Positions 54,593-64,000 of a stretch of 64,000 nucleotides of DNA are shown here, in pieces. The first letter of the stretch is position 1; each line of letters opens with the position of its first letter. The notes under the pieces were generated by a model. It searched no databases, was not told the origin of the DNA, and saw only the letters and a program-made list of their open reading frames with translations. The DNA is from Vandiemenella viatica. Its lineage: Eukaryota > Arthropoda > Insecta > Orthoptera > Morabidae. The stretch spans positions 171,723,121-171,787,120 of the forward strand of contig CM061919.1 in NCBI GenBank assembly GCA_031002005.1. The letters run 5' to 3'. The position numbers were made by a program, and so were the translations under genes.

Positions 54593-56053
54593 GCTACCTT
54601 ACTCCTTATTTGCAATATTTAGTTAAAAATCCGACGAAGTTTGGGTTAACATTTGATACACGATACCGCAGTCTAAAATCGAGACAACAACACTTCAGAG
54701 TTAGGAAAGTAAATAAACAGGACATAATAATAATAAATAAACAGTTTCTAAGAAAATATAAATTGTAAAACTTAACCTAAATGAGTGTTATCCATAGGTT
54801 TCCATAACTGCAAGTAAACAGATTTGGTTAAGCAACCATATCACTAATATTCCACACATCTCGACACAGTAAAGCACTTTTATAATATTAATTTCACCGT
54901 TTTATATTAAATTCACTAGTAACTCGCAGTTTCCGACAGATTTAAAGCAATAAATATGATTTTTAAAACATCGAACCATGTGCTAACTACAATGAAATGT
55001 TTCAGTCCAGTCAAGTAGTTTCAGAGCTCCAAAAGTAGATTTAATAACACTAAATAACAGGCAGATTAATATTCTTTAAGTTTCCAATAGCCATCAACCG
55101 ATAAATAAAAGATATAAATAAGTTGAAAATCATAATCCTACTACGCAGAAACAGCCCACTTCTAAACGGAATTTTGATCTGGCAAACATATTTCACGAAC
55201 TAAAAACTTTCCTAAAACACTTAAATTAAATAAAGGAACACTTTAAAAATAGTCTAAGGAAGAAATAAGCTTTAAATAAAAAGTGAACAAAATTGAGTAA
55301 TGCTGCAAAACTATCAAATTTTAGAAATTCCATAACTTTCGATATACTCAACCGATTTGGAAAATTTTTACCACCTGGTAATCAGCAGGGACAGGAGAAT
55401 AGTTTGAAAATAGTCTAAATTTGATATTTTAAACTTTAGCAAATTCACATTCCGGATATGACGATTTTCAGTTTCAAAGTCGGCTAGCTTTCCTATTTAT
55501 CGAACTTCATAAATAGTTTACACCGGTCTGGAGGCTCTGAGAATAAAAACACACACAGCACAACACTTGGTACAAAACGCTTTTCATCTCATGATTTTCT
55601 GGAAGCCCTCAGCTTGTAAAAATAACTTAGTACACCTGTTGATCATCGCAGTATAGGCATTTTCCATAAAGGAAGGTCCGGGGGTTGTTCTCGTGGCACA
55701 ATTCGGAAGTCTCGGGTCAAGTTAACACGTACTGTGTTAAACGAAATTGAGCGATCTCGGCGCGCGGGCATTCATGGGTAACCGGAAACAGTGATGGCGG
55801 GCATGCTAGGGAGGACATCTTTGAAAACTTGAACTTTACTAGACATGTGATACTTCGATAGTAGAACTTCATTTTCGGATTCGGGGTTGAGCGGTCTGTT
55901 CTGTTTCATTACTTGTTATCTTACAAGTGACGTTTAGTCTGATGCCTTAGCTAACTGACATTTAATGTACTGTGTGAAAAATTTTCAGAATATATTTTTT
56001 TTGTGACATAGACTTCAACAACTTTCATTTCTAAATTAGTACCCTCCTTACAT
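54592..56053 (+). other. LTR-like block, 1.46 kb
   Basis: Starts TGTAAGCTACC right at the LINE break and reaches CCCTCCTTACA at 56053, the same TGTAAG/TTACA type of ends as the solo LTRs. It is of similar length, with a comparable GC-rich patch (55730-55800, GATCTCGGCGCGCGGGCATT). The next bases are TGGGGTTAAT, which could begin a primer-binding site. No direct sequence match to the solo LTR family is evident, and there is no target duplication. No gene inside. Confidence 0.35.
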
Positions 56054-56261
56054 GGGGTTAATTATGTAAGTGGTGGCCGGCTTTATAGTACAGTTAGCAT
56101 TTTCAAAGGTTATTCACAGTTTTAGAACATTTCTCTGACTTTTCATAGTATTTGGAAGAACTCAAGTTTAGGTGTACAAACTGATACGTACCCCGGTATG
56201 GGTTTGGATCCTAACACAGTGGCCAAACTGAAAGTGCTAATAGTTTGATAACACTATAAAG

Positions 56262-58458
56262 GACTACTAGACGACCCATGCGAAAATTTCGCGAATAAAA
56301 TGAGATGAATAGTGAGGTTGAATGCTTGTAATACAATGAAAAGTAGAACCTTAACCTTGTAGCAAATATTTTTTTTTTAATGTAATAGGTACGCATCAAA
56401 ATACTCGCAACATATTACAAAACAGTTAGGAAAATTTAAAACACTCTGTATTTATGACAAACTGTCACTGACCTTAACAGAATAAAACCAACCAGAACAA
56501 AATGCACACAACATATCAACATCCAAAAAAAAAAATCCGAAAAGCTACTTATTGAATAAAAATAAGTTTATTGACATCTCTGAGATATCCGCTGTTGCAA
56601 TCTAGGGACTCTGAACAGTCTCATACGCGCTACCACTTTAAGCGCCAAATTCCGAAAAATTCTTTCTTAATTTATGATTTTACCTAGCTGGAGACATTAA
56701 TTTTCAAAACGATATCTTATTTATAGATTTCGGCTAAGTATCAAAGAAGATAAATGGCTTGAATAAATTTGAAAAAAAAAAACACGTTGTATAAATAATA
56801 TTGATACTTTTGTCCTTTAAGGGTCAAATTCCAAAAAATTCCATTTATAAAATATAGTGTGACCAAAGGAGCTACCTTGATCTTTAAAATGATGGCTGAT
56901 TTATCGATTTCGGTTAGTTATCAAGCGAGGTAAAAAAAAGTTTTGAGAAATGAAGATATTTTTACCCTTTAAAGATAGAATGTGGAGAAAGTTTTTTCTT
57001 GAAATATGATGTGACCATAGCGGATAATTTAATATTTAAATCAATACCTCATTTATTGAATTCAGTTAGGTATCAAGGAAAATAAATAGCTGGTGACAGA
57101 AAAATGCGTTGTAAAAATATTAATACTTTTGCCCTCTAACGTTAGAATGTTTTAAAATTTCTTTCTTAACATGTATTAACTTAACCGAAGACATTACTAA
57201 AACCTCAATCTTTTAAATGATACCTCGTTTATCAATTTTTTTTAATTGTGAAGGGAGATAAATCGCTGGAGATACAAAAAATGCATTTTAGAAAAATTAA
57301 AATTTTTGCCCTATAAGGTTCGAATTACGAAAAATTCATTTCTTAAAATGTAATGTTACCACGATGGAGACCTTAGTCTTGAATATGATATCTCATTTAC
57401 CTATATTGGTTAGATATCAAGGGAGATAAATAGCTCGTGACACAAAAATGCGTTGTAGAACCATTTATACTTTTTCCCTTTAAGGGTTGAATTCCAAAAA
57501 CTTCTTTCCTAAAATATGATGACACCAAAGATGAGACAATATTCCTCATAATCTTACTTGATTTATCGATTTTGGATAGATATCTATGGAGGAAAGTGGC
57601 TCGAGACACAAAAAAACGCATTTTAGAAAAACTGAATTTTTTGCCCTTTAAGGGATGAATTACGAAAAATTCCTATCTTAAAATATAATGTTACCATGGC
57701 GGAGACCTTATTCATTAAAATTATACCTCATTTATCTATATCGGTTAGATATTAAGGGAGATAAATCGCTCGTGACACAAAAATGCGTTATAGAAAATTT
57801 TATACTTTTTCCCTTTAAGGGTTGAATTCCAAACATATTCTTTCTTAAAATATGTCACTAAGCTGAGACATTACTCCTCATAATCCTACCTCATTTATCG
57901 ATTTTTGTTAGATATCCAGGGAGATAAATGGCTCGAGATACAAAAAACACAATTTAGAAAAATTGACATTTTTGCCCTTTAATTACGAAAAATTCCTATC
58001 TTAAAATATAATGTTACCACGGCGGAGACCTTATTCTTTAATATGATACCTCATTTATCTATATCGGTTAGATATTAAGGGAGATAAATCGCTCGTGACA
58101 CAAATAGAAAATTTTATACTTTTGCCATTTAAGGGTCGAATTCCGAAAAAATTCCGTCTTCATATATGACGTCACTAAAGCGTAGATCTTAATCTTTAAA
58201 ATATTACTTCATTAAACGATTTCAGATAGGTATCCAGGAAGGTAAATGACTCGTAACACAAAAAAACAGCATTTTAGAAATATTGACATTTTTGCCCTTT
58301 AAGGGTCGAATTCCAAAAAGTTCAATTCTTAAAATATAATGTGTCAAAAGTGGAGACCATAAGCTTTAAAATAACATCTCATTCATTGATTTCAGTTAAG
58401 TATGAAGAAAGATAAAGGCTTGTGACAAAAAAAATACCTTACAGAAATAATATATATG
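56262..58458 (+). repeat. Satellite S2 shell, second locus
   Basis: Leader CTACTAGACGACCCATGCGA then AAATTTCGCGAATAA (56262 onward) corresponds to 27566 onward. About ten tandem units of about 155-175 bp follow (AAGGGT(C/T)GAATTCCRAA near 56819, 57483, 57652, 57820, 58132 and 58304, with units TTTATC.AT.T.GGTTAG..AT and GGGAGATAAAT.GCTCG.GA). The tail GGCTTGTGACAAAAAAAATA then CC..ACAGAAATAATATATATGA ends at about 58458. The same parts occur in the same order at 27566-31491. Confidence 0.85.
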
Positions 58459-58816
58459 ATGATTCAGGAATGGAAGGGTGCAAATCAGGGAATGAGCTTG
58501 TCCATACAAGTGGAGATAAGCATGCTAAAAATTTTGAATTTCATTGTAAGTCTATAATCAAGGACCAAAAAAATCTTAAAACATGTAAAGGGGTTGGTGT
58601 AGATTATATTACTACACATTTATTAAAGTTAGCTGAATATAACATTGTAACTTATCTTGAAATGTTATTTAGAATAAGTCTGGAGACTCTCTGTTTACCA
58701 GACGACAGGAAAAGTGCAGTAGTAGTACCAGCCCATAGACAAGGGGGGCAACAAAAAGTGCTGAAAATTACAGGCCAATTAGTTTGACATCAGTGGTAGG
58801 TAAATCAATGAAAAAT

Positions 58817-61103
58817 CAGAGGCAGCCTTAGGTGGTGGTGAGCAGGGCAATCGCCCGGGGCCTCACTCTTTTAGGGCCTCGCACAACACCCCGAGTAGAA
58901 AATTTAATAAATATGAACTTTTTATTTTATCCTTACCTATTAGTTTTAACAATAAAATAAAGTTGGTTTATTCATAGTAAAGTATACATTAATAGTAATA
59001 AGTGTCTAAATAAAATTTCCCATTTAGATTTATTCAATGTCACAGTCGTATAAATGTAATATTAACAGCATCAAAATTAATTAACACATCAGTAAATAAT
59101 TTTTTGTAATTTTACTGTAAAATACGATTGAAAAATTAATTACTATTTGAACTCACTTGAACGCTCGGGGAATTCCCGTGTTCATTTTGTTAAGTCACCT
59201 TACGCTTATTTTGCTAGCAGCTGTTAGTTCTGACCACACTTGGCCGATATCGGTCCCCACTGTCACTGCAAAGACAGTCGGCCGTGTGATGGATTGCTCG
59301 CCCCTCTCCTGTTCACACTTGTCCATAGCTCATCCATATAAAAGACATGTTCATACTCAGTCTTCTCTTGTTTTCATGTGATTGTTTCACGGAACCAATG
59401 TTCAAAAATTCCCGTAAAAGTGAGGTACATAAGCATACTTTATAATCTATGAAAGTAATAAAGTATGTTAAAATACTTTCTTTACCTGACTCACATTATC
59501 ACCTCACTGGTATACAAACCATTATTGAAAGTCTTTCGCACACTGTGCTGGACTGAAAGATTCTAATGCATTTGAACGCATTCACAATACATGTTAAACA
59601 TCAATCAGTTCACACTTGACTGGTTTCTTCTGTTTGTGGTTACTTTTGATCCACTCGATATTTTTTATTAATAAAGAATGAGATCATTGTATATTTTAAT
59701 TTAAGTGCAGACTGTAAAGATGCTGTATAAAATTTCATGTATTCTCAAAGAACTAGTCACAGTTTCTTACTGGCTGCATGGTGCACCTCTCTCGTAGCCA
59801 CTTAACTTACTCCGGTAATCCTTCCAGGAAAAGGAGGAGACCTACAGTTTAATGTGGAATTACAACTACCGAGGGTACTAGCGTTTCGCATTAACAAATA
59901 AATGCTTTGCCAGATATTAAATTTAATTTTAAAGCACATAACAGTTACAACTGAGACAAGGATTTTAGCTGGGGATCTTCTGTACCCCATTTGCAATTTG
60001 CAGCCATCCAAGACATTAAGCCAAATTTATAAATACTGAAAAATATGTTTTCAGACATGAAAAAATGAATTTACTCTTTTTCTATACAATGTACTTCGTT
60101 TCTGCTATCCCAAAACACAAAAAATACGGTGCTACCCTTATCATGGTATCTGATGGATGATGAAATGAATTTTACGAATTCTTTAGAGTTTAGAATGATG
60201 CAATTTGTATTTTACAATCATCTGATGAACATGGAAGTTAGGTTGAAGAGAAGATAGTTTTTTAAGGTAATCTATAACACAAAAACAACATTTGGCCATA
60301 AAGGACCAAAAAATTTCTGAACTACTTCCATATGCTTCTCCACATCCACCAGCTCGACACCGGACCACAGTGTCAAAAAGTAATCCTAACTAATGACAGC
60401 TGGGTGTCGGCCAAGTGTCCAATGACACCCGATGTCGTTTCAACTAATTTCAAATGAGTGAGCGCCAATAATAAGAGAAGTGTCCTTGCGGTGACTGTGC
60501 GGACCAGTATTAGTCTATTAGTCTAGTGTGGCCCGAACTGTATGTGTCACAAAATCGTTTGTAGGGCATATGTCTTTCAGGAGGTAAAAAAACATTAAAT
60601 GATATTAAGTTTCATTGAATCTTATGTTATTAACAGTACTTACAGTGAGTTGTTAAAAAAAGGCTAAAACTACTTGTAAATTATTTCTGAGTTACTTTTA
60701 TGTGCAAAACAAAATTTATGAAATGAGTTCACGTGATCACGATGCGGTAGAAAATTTGAGTCAGGTAGTTCAAAAAAGGAAATGAGATATCAAAAGAAAG
60801 CTGGTGCTTTAATTAAAGATTTTAGTCTCAGAAAACATTATTTTTAAATCACTGAGTATTTCATTCTAGGCATTTATATACCTTAGTTTATTATCATTAA
60901 CAATTTGTCATAATTATCTTTTGTTAACTTTTATAAAAATTCTAGTATAATATTTAAAAATTCAAAATTTATTTATTTATAACTTTTGCATTTCTTGTCA
61001 AACATAAGAAATACCTACATTCGGTTCACATACATTGCACAAAGGACAAGGGCCTCACAAAAATCTGCCGCCCGGAGCCTCACAATGGTTAAGGCCGCCT
61101 CTG
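58817..61103 (+). mobile_element. hAT-type element, deleted
   Basis: Starts CAGAGGCAGCCTTAGG and, reversed, CAGAGGCGGCCTTAAC from 61103. Flanked by imperfect 8-bp duplications, TGAAAAAT (58809-58816) and TGAATGAT (61104-61111). CAGNG(G/C) ends with 8-bp duplication define hAT. A remnant near 60725-60850 reads MSSRDHDAVENLSQVVQKRK, a stop, then YQKKAGALIKDFSLRKHYF, which recalls the K(Y/R)xSGA.KR start of ZBED/ZMYM-like hAT proteins. No catalytic domain. The 2.29-kb interior is otherwise AT-rich, with a SINE-B tail. Confidence 0.8.
59795..59890 (-). mobile_element. SINE-B tail fragment in the hAT element
   Basis: AGGAGACCTACAGTTTAATG then TGGAATTACAACTACCG is the complement of the SINE-B body (CGGTAGTTGTAATTCCACAT ... 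TAAACTGTAGGTCTCC). The head is lost. Confidence 0.65.
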
Positions 61104-61187
61104 TGAATGATTGATATGCAACCACATCACAAATGTCTGTGAAGAAACAAACTGTTTTGAAATTTGACAACATAGCTTTAGGGAACG

Positions 61188-62507
61188 TGTAAGGACAAAG
61201 GCTGATACTGGGGCTGTAGTATAGCCTTAGTGCCTCAACTTACTCTTGATGTTGATTCTAAGTTCTATGGAAAATTTACGAAATAATTTAGACTTGACCA
61301 TGTAGCCGGATAACCTAAATGCTTGAGGTCGCCACAAATAGAGAAAAGGTAGCAAAATAACTATGAAATGATAAAAGTTCACTTTCCAAAATTTCCACGT
61401 TTTATTTCAAAGTCACAAGTTCAAAATTGCATTTAACAGTTGAGTTGGCAAATCGAACACACTTTACCAAAAGTTTTCAGGTTGTGGAGAGAAATTTGAC
61501 CGACTAACCCCTTTTGTAAATTTAAAAGTTCATATTGAAAGTTAAAGTTGCTATATAGCCCAACACCAAAGTTTCAACATGTTCGAACTAGCCGGCATGG
61601 CGAGTTACAACCGACAGAGACGAAAGACAGACCAGAACAGACGAAACCGAAAGCAAGAAAAGACGGACTACATTTTCCTAAGTTCCTATTTTAAACATCA
61701 CGGATAAAGTCATGCGCAGAGTTGCTCGATCACTTCCCGGCGTAAGAATGAGACAACGTGTGCTTACCGCACGAACTATTATAGCCCTGCGCGCGCCTAT
61801 GACCTTGACAAATCTTTCTTTAATTAATATCTTCAAAAGTATACAATAGTTTAATTTGAGATTTTTACAGGGACTTACTATCATCCTGTTCTATCTATTT
61901 TAATTTATTTTATCATTCCAAAAGGTTTCTATCATCTTAACACTAAATTAATCACGTGACCAATCTTGGCGGACTTTGTGGACTTTCCCGAACTTCTACC
62001 CGACAATCAGCAATAATCCATTTTCAAAAACTTAATTACCGGACAAATGCTTAAACTTTTTACTAAAACCACTATATGTGCGAAATCGTCTCAATTAGTG
62101 CTATCTACTGATGTAATTTTTAATTTAATATCTCTTTTAATAAAAAAGCTTATTTTTTCTCTTAATTAAAACTACTAATTAAACTTGGCCAAATTACTTA
62201 ATTTTACTGCCAAAATGTCGGGGACAGTGCTGACTACAGCTGGTGATAAAAGTTCGGTTTTCGCTTTACTCAATTTAAAGATATTGCAAATCTTAGAATT
62301 TCTACTTTTCCGATCGCGTGTTTCAAAACATGAACAAAACTAAATATCTCTTAAACCAAACGTTTCTCAATATGATAATTACACTTTAAAATGATTTTTA
62401 TGGCGAATTGTTACTGTGAGCAAGATTACAGGGAAATTCCTTTTAGCTGAAAACTATACTATTCTCAAAATTTCTAAGTCCCGCCTAAGCAAAACTAGAA
62501 TTTGCCA
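61188..62507 (+). mobile_element. Solo LTR, copy 3, with AACG target duplication
   Basis: Flanked by AACG at 61184-61187 and 62508-62511. Starts TGTAAGGACAAAGGCTGATA and ends AGAATTTGCCA, about 20 bp short of the other copies' CTTACA end, yet with a perfect duplication and TG...CA ends. So the 3' end of this copy is genuine for its subfamily. It interrupts the LINE between GCTTTAGGGAACG and GATATTCATGTGAATCTCAG, just as expected from the uninterrupted LINE at 50150-50180. Confidence 0.85.
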
Positions 62508-62829
62508 AACGATATTCATGTGAATCTCAGTTAGTAGGCTATATGCAAGATATCTCAGATTAAATGGTCAAGGAAAGTCAAACTGATAGTGAAGCTCTAG
62601 ATCTTTCCGAGGAATTTGACTGAGTGAGCCATGATTTTAAATATGATAAATACCAATGGAGTACATGAAAAACTGAGTCGCTGGGTAGAGGAATTCTTAA
62701 AAGATAGAAAGCAAAGAGAAAGATATGAAATGCAGTGGTGAAAGTTTAATTTGATATAAGTATTGCAACCATTGCTATTCATTATTATAATTAATGGATG
62801 TTTAAATGGATTACAGTCAGAAGTTAGTT

Positions 62830-63080
62830 TGGGTGTGTGGAGACTTTACTGGCATAATGATGCAGTGTAAGCTCCTTGGGTGTCAAGTTGGTAGGTGTCA
62901 TAGTAACACAACATTTCAACAGCTAGCTCTGCTGTCATCATCTGGTGTCAAGTAGTTTCCAGATGTTACAAGTCACAGCAAGATTGTAATATACGGAAGC
63001 TACTTAATATTGGCTGAAGACAGCAGAGACAGCTGTCAAAAGATTTGCTTGTATGACATCCAGTTGGAAACCAAAGAAGT
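62830..63080 (-). mobile_element. Penelope terminal fragment with 10-bp duplication
   Basis: About 250 bp between two copies of CAGAAGTTAG inside the LINE. On the minus strand it contains CAGATGATGACAGC, AGAGCTA, GCTGTTGAAATG (62909-62945), a hammerhead-like arrangement. The first box is CAGATGA rather than CTGATGA, with stem II ACAGC/GCTGT. Together with size and context this suggests a severely 5'-truncated Penelope copy of another subfamily. Confidence 0.5.
62909..62945 (-). ncRNA. Hammerhead-like relic
   Basis: CAGATGA box, 5-bp stem II (ACAGC/GCTGT), then TGAAATG where the core needs GAAA. The loss of C-U-G in the first box makes cleavage unlikely. Confidence 0.3.
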
Positions 63081-63213
63081 TTACAGAAGTTAGATTGTTC
63101 GCAGACGACATAGTGTTAAATAATAGGGTCAAAATGGAAGAGGACTGAACGTCTGCAGGGTGTTCTGAACAAGGTACCCAGATGGGCATGTCAGCCAGAA
63201 TGGAATAAATATA

Positions 63214-64000
63214 TGAGGAGGTACCAAAAATAACTGGAGCTTGTGTAGTACGCGTTTCTGCTGCTAGGCGTTTATAGTGCAGCTCACTGCTACCTGTGTT
63301 GTTGACCTGGCTTGTTCTGTTAATCTCGAGTGATGGTTTTTGCTAGCGCTGTTTTGTTATCGTTTCATTTTTGATGTGGCAAGCTTAAGTGCAGTTGTGA
63401 AATTTACTTTTCTACTCAGTAAAAATGCTGCTGAAACTGTTTTAATGTTGAAAACATCTTACAAAGATGATGCTATGGGAAAAAATCAAGTCTACAAGTG
63501 GCTGCTCAGTTTAAAAATAGCGACATGTCGATTGATGACAAACCTCATTCTGGACGTCCATCAACTGCCAGAATCGAACAAATTTTGAAAAAATTCAAGA
63601 GCTTGTGCTCTCAGACTGTTGGCAGACAATTGATTAACTGTCAGAGATTAGTGGGTTATCTTGGAGCTCATTTCAGCGAATTTTAACCGAAGATTTGGGA
63701 ATGAAAATGGTTGCTGCCAAGTTTGTTCCTCGGGCTCTGACTGACAATCAAAAAGAACATGTCATGCTTTGAAACAACAGCTTCAAATTGATCCAGATTT
63801 TCTGTCAAAGGTCATTACTGGTGATGAGTCATGGTGCTATGGTTACGACTCAGAAACAAAGCAACAGTCAAGCCAATGGAAGACGTCATTGTCACCGCAT
63901 TCCAAATCAAAAATGTCATCAAGTCAAACATTAAAACAATTCTCATTTCCTTTTTTTGATGCCAAGGGCATAGTTCATTCAGGTTTTGTTCCCCCACACC
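63214..64000 (+). mobile_element. mariner element, truncated by window end
   Basis: Follows TA at 63212-63213. The terminus begins TGAGGAGGTACCAAAAATAA. The transposase frame is broken but in order: KNAAETVLMLKTSYKDDAMG and KNQVYKWL (63424-63510, N-terminal helix-turn-helix), frameshift near 63510, DMSIDDKPHSGRPSTARIE (63522-63578, containing the GRPS linker), ILTEDLGMKMVAAKFVP (63670-63730), FLSKVITGDESWCYGYDSET (63800-63858, first catalytic Asp intact), KQQSSQWKTS, and FFDAKGIVHSGFVPP at the edge. TGDESW is the mariner-family block around the first Asp. A deletion has removed part of the region between 63590 and 63670. Inactive. Confidence 0.9.
63424..64000 (+). pseudogene. mariner transposase, degenerate, 3' part beyond window
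   Basis: See motifs in the element entry: HTH, GRPS, WSSIQRILTEDLG-type text and TGDESWCYGYD are all recognisable over three frames with at least two shifts and a TGA near 63771. The second and third catalytic Asp would lie past the window end. A cut-and-paste TA-specific transposase in origin. Confidence 0.85.

Larger units (their letters stand above)
58459..63213 (+). mobile_element. APE-type LINE RT copy split by four insertions
   Basis: LINE pieces at 58459-58816, 61104-61187, 62512-62829 and 63081-63213 rejoin in order. Piece by piece these are GMEGCKSGNELV..GVGVDYITTHLLKLA, then FRISLETLCLPDDRKSAVVV and the QPISLTSVVGK region, IDMQPHHKCL-type text, CESQLVGYMQDISD, LFADDIVLNNR, then WVG-type sequence up to 63213. 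The breaks hold a hAT (58817-61103), a solo LTR (61188-62507), a Penelope terminus (62830-63080) and a mariner (63214 on). Same family as 39685-43920. Confidence 0.82.

Overview
The window looks like an arthropod nuclear genome, most likely an insect with a large, repeat-rich genome. It is AT-rich, has no long intact open reading frames, and is packed with nested, decayed transposable elements: Penelope-like elements, APE-type LINEs whose ORF1 carries an SGNH-esterase-like domain, tRNA-derived SINEs, solo LTRs, and mariner, hAT, piggyBac and PIF/Harbinger-type DNA transposons, plus two satellite families. There are no bacterial operons, CRISPR arrays, rRNA genes or credible free-standing tRNA genes. 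Species cannot be read from the sequence.

One spliced host gene candidate is visible on the minus strand. Its exons are 26318-26487, 12720-12903, 12575-12658, 12193-12252 and 11349-11498, the last ending in a stop with a polyadenylation signal near 11193. Splice sites and codon phases agree across the chain. I do not recognise the protein. The 13.4-kb intron between the first two exons is almost filled (13831-25795) by one DNA transposon encoding a DUF7869-like protein. Inside that transposon sit a 4.3-kb PIF/Harbinger-type element with a MADF-like exon (16733-21023), SINEs, a satellite-bearing Helentron-like element (22690-23805) and a solo LTR (24128-25458).

Layout: 1-2050, tandem satellite S1 (about 184-bp monomers arranged as about 369-bp dimers). 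2150-2710, Penelope RT relic (-). 6345-8760, Penelope-like element with an inverted duplicate of its own 3' end. 11.2-26.5 kb, the host gene and its transposon-filled intron. 27.57-31.49 kb, satellite S2 (about 155-178-bp units) in a shell with recognisable leader and tail, interrupted by an internally deleted piggyBac that itself holds a SINE. 31.6-33.2 kb, SINEs. 33.2-45.8 kb, two copies of an unclassified repeat (R-C): copy A is split by a solo LTR with a CAGT target duplication, and copy B is split by about 9.1 kb of LINEs and a mariner-type MITE. 45.8-47.0 kb, a second Penelope 3' part with a hammerhead-like motif. 47.3-51.6 kb, a plus-strand LINE carrying a PIF-type MITE and a mariner. 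51.6-54.6 kb, SINE, Penelope and LINE debris. 54.6-56.05 kb, an LTR-like block. 56.26-58.46 kb, a second S2 shell. 58.46-64 kb, a LINE broken in turn by a hAT, a solo LTR, a Penelope terminus and a mariner that runs off the window.

Nothing here forms a cooperating pathway. The informative content is the order of insertions, several dated by exact target-site duplications and one by an unoccupied paralogous site. The candidates for something little described are (a) the DUF7869 transposon with its own terminal inverted repeats and (b) two unrelated satellites, each in what looks like the same kind of Helentron-type shell.
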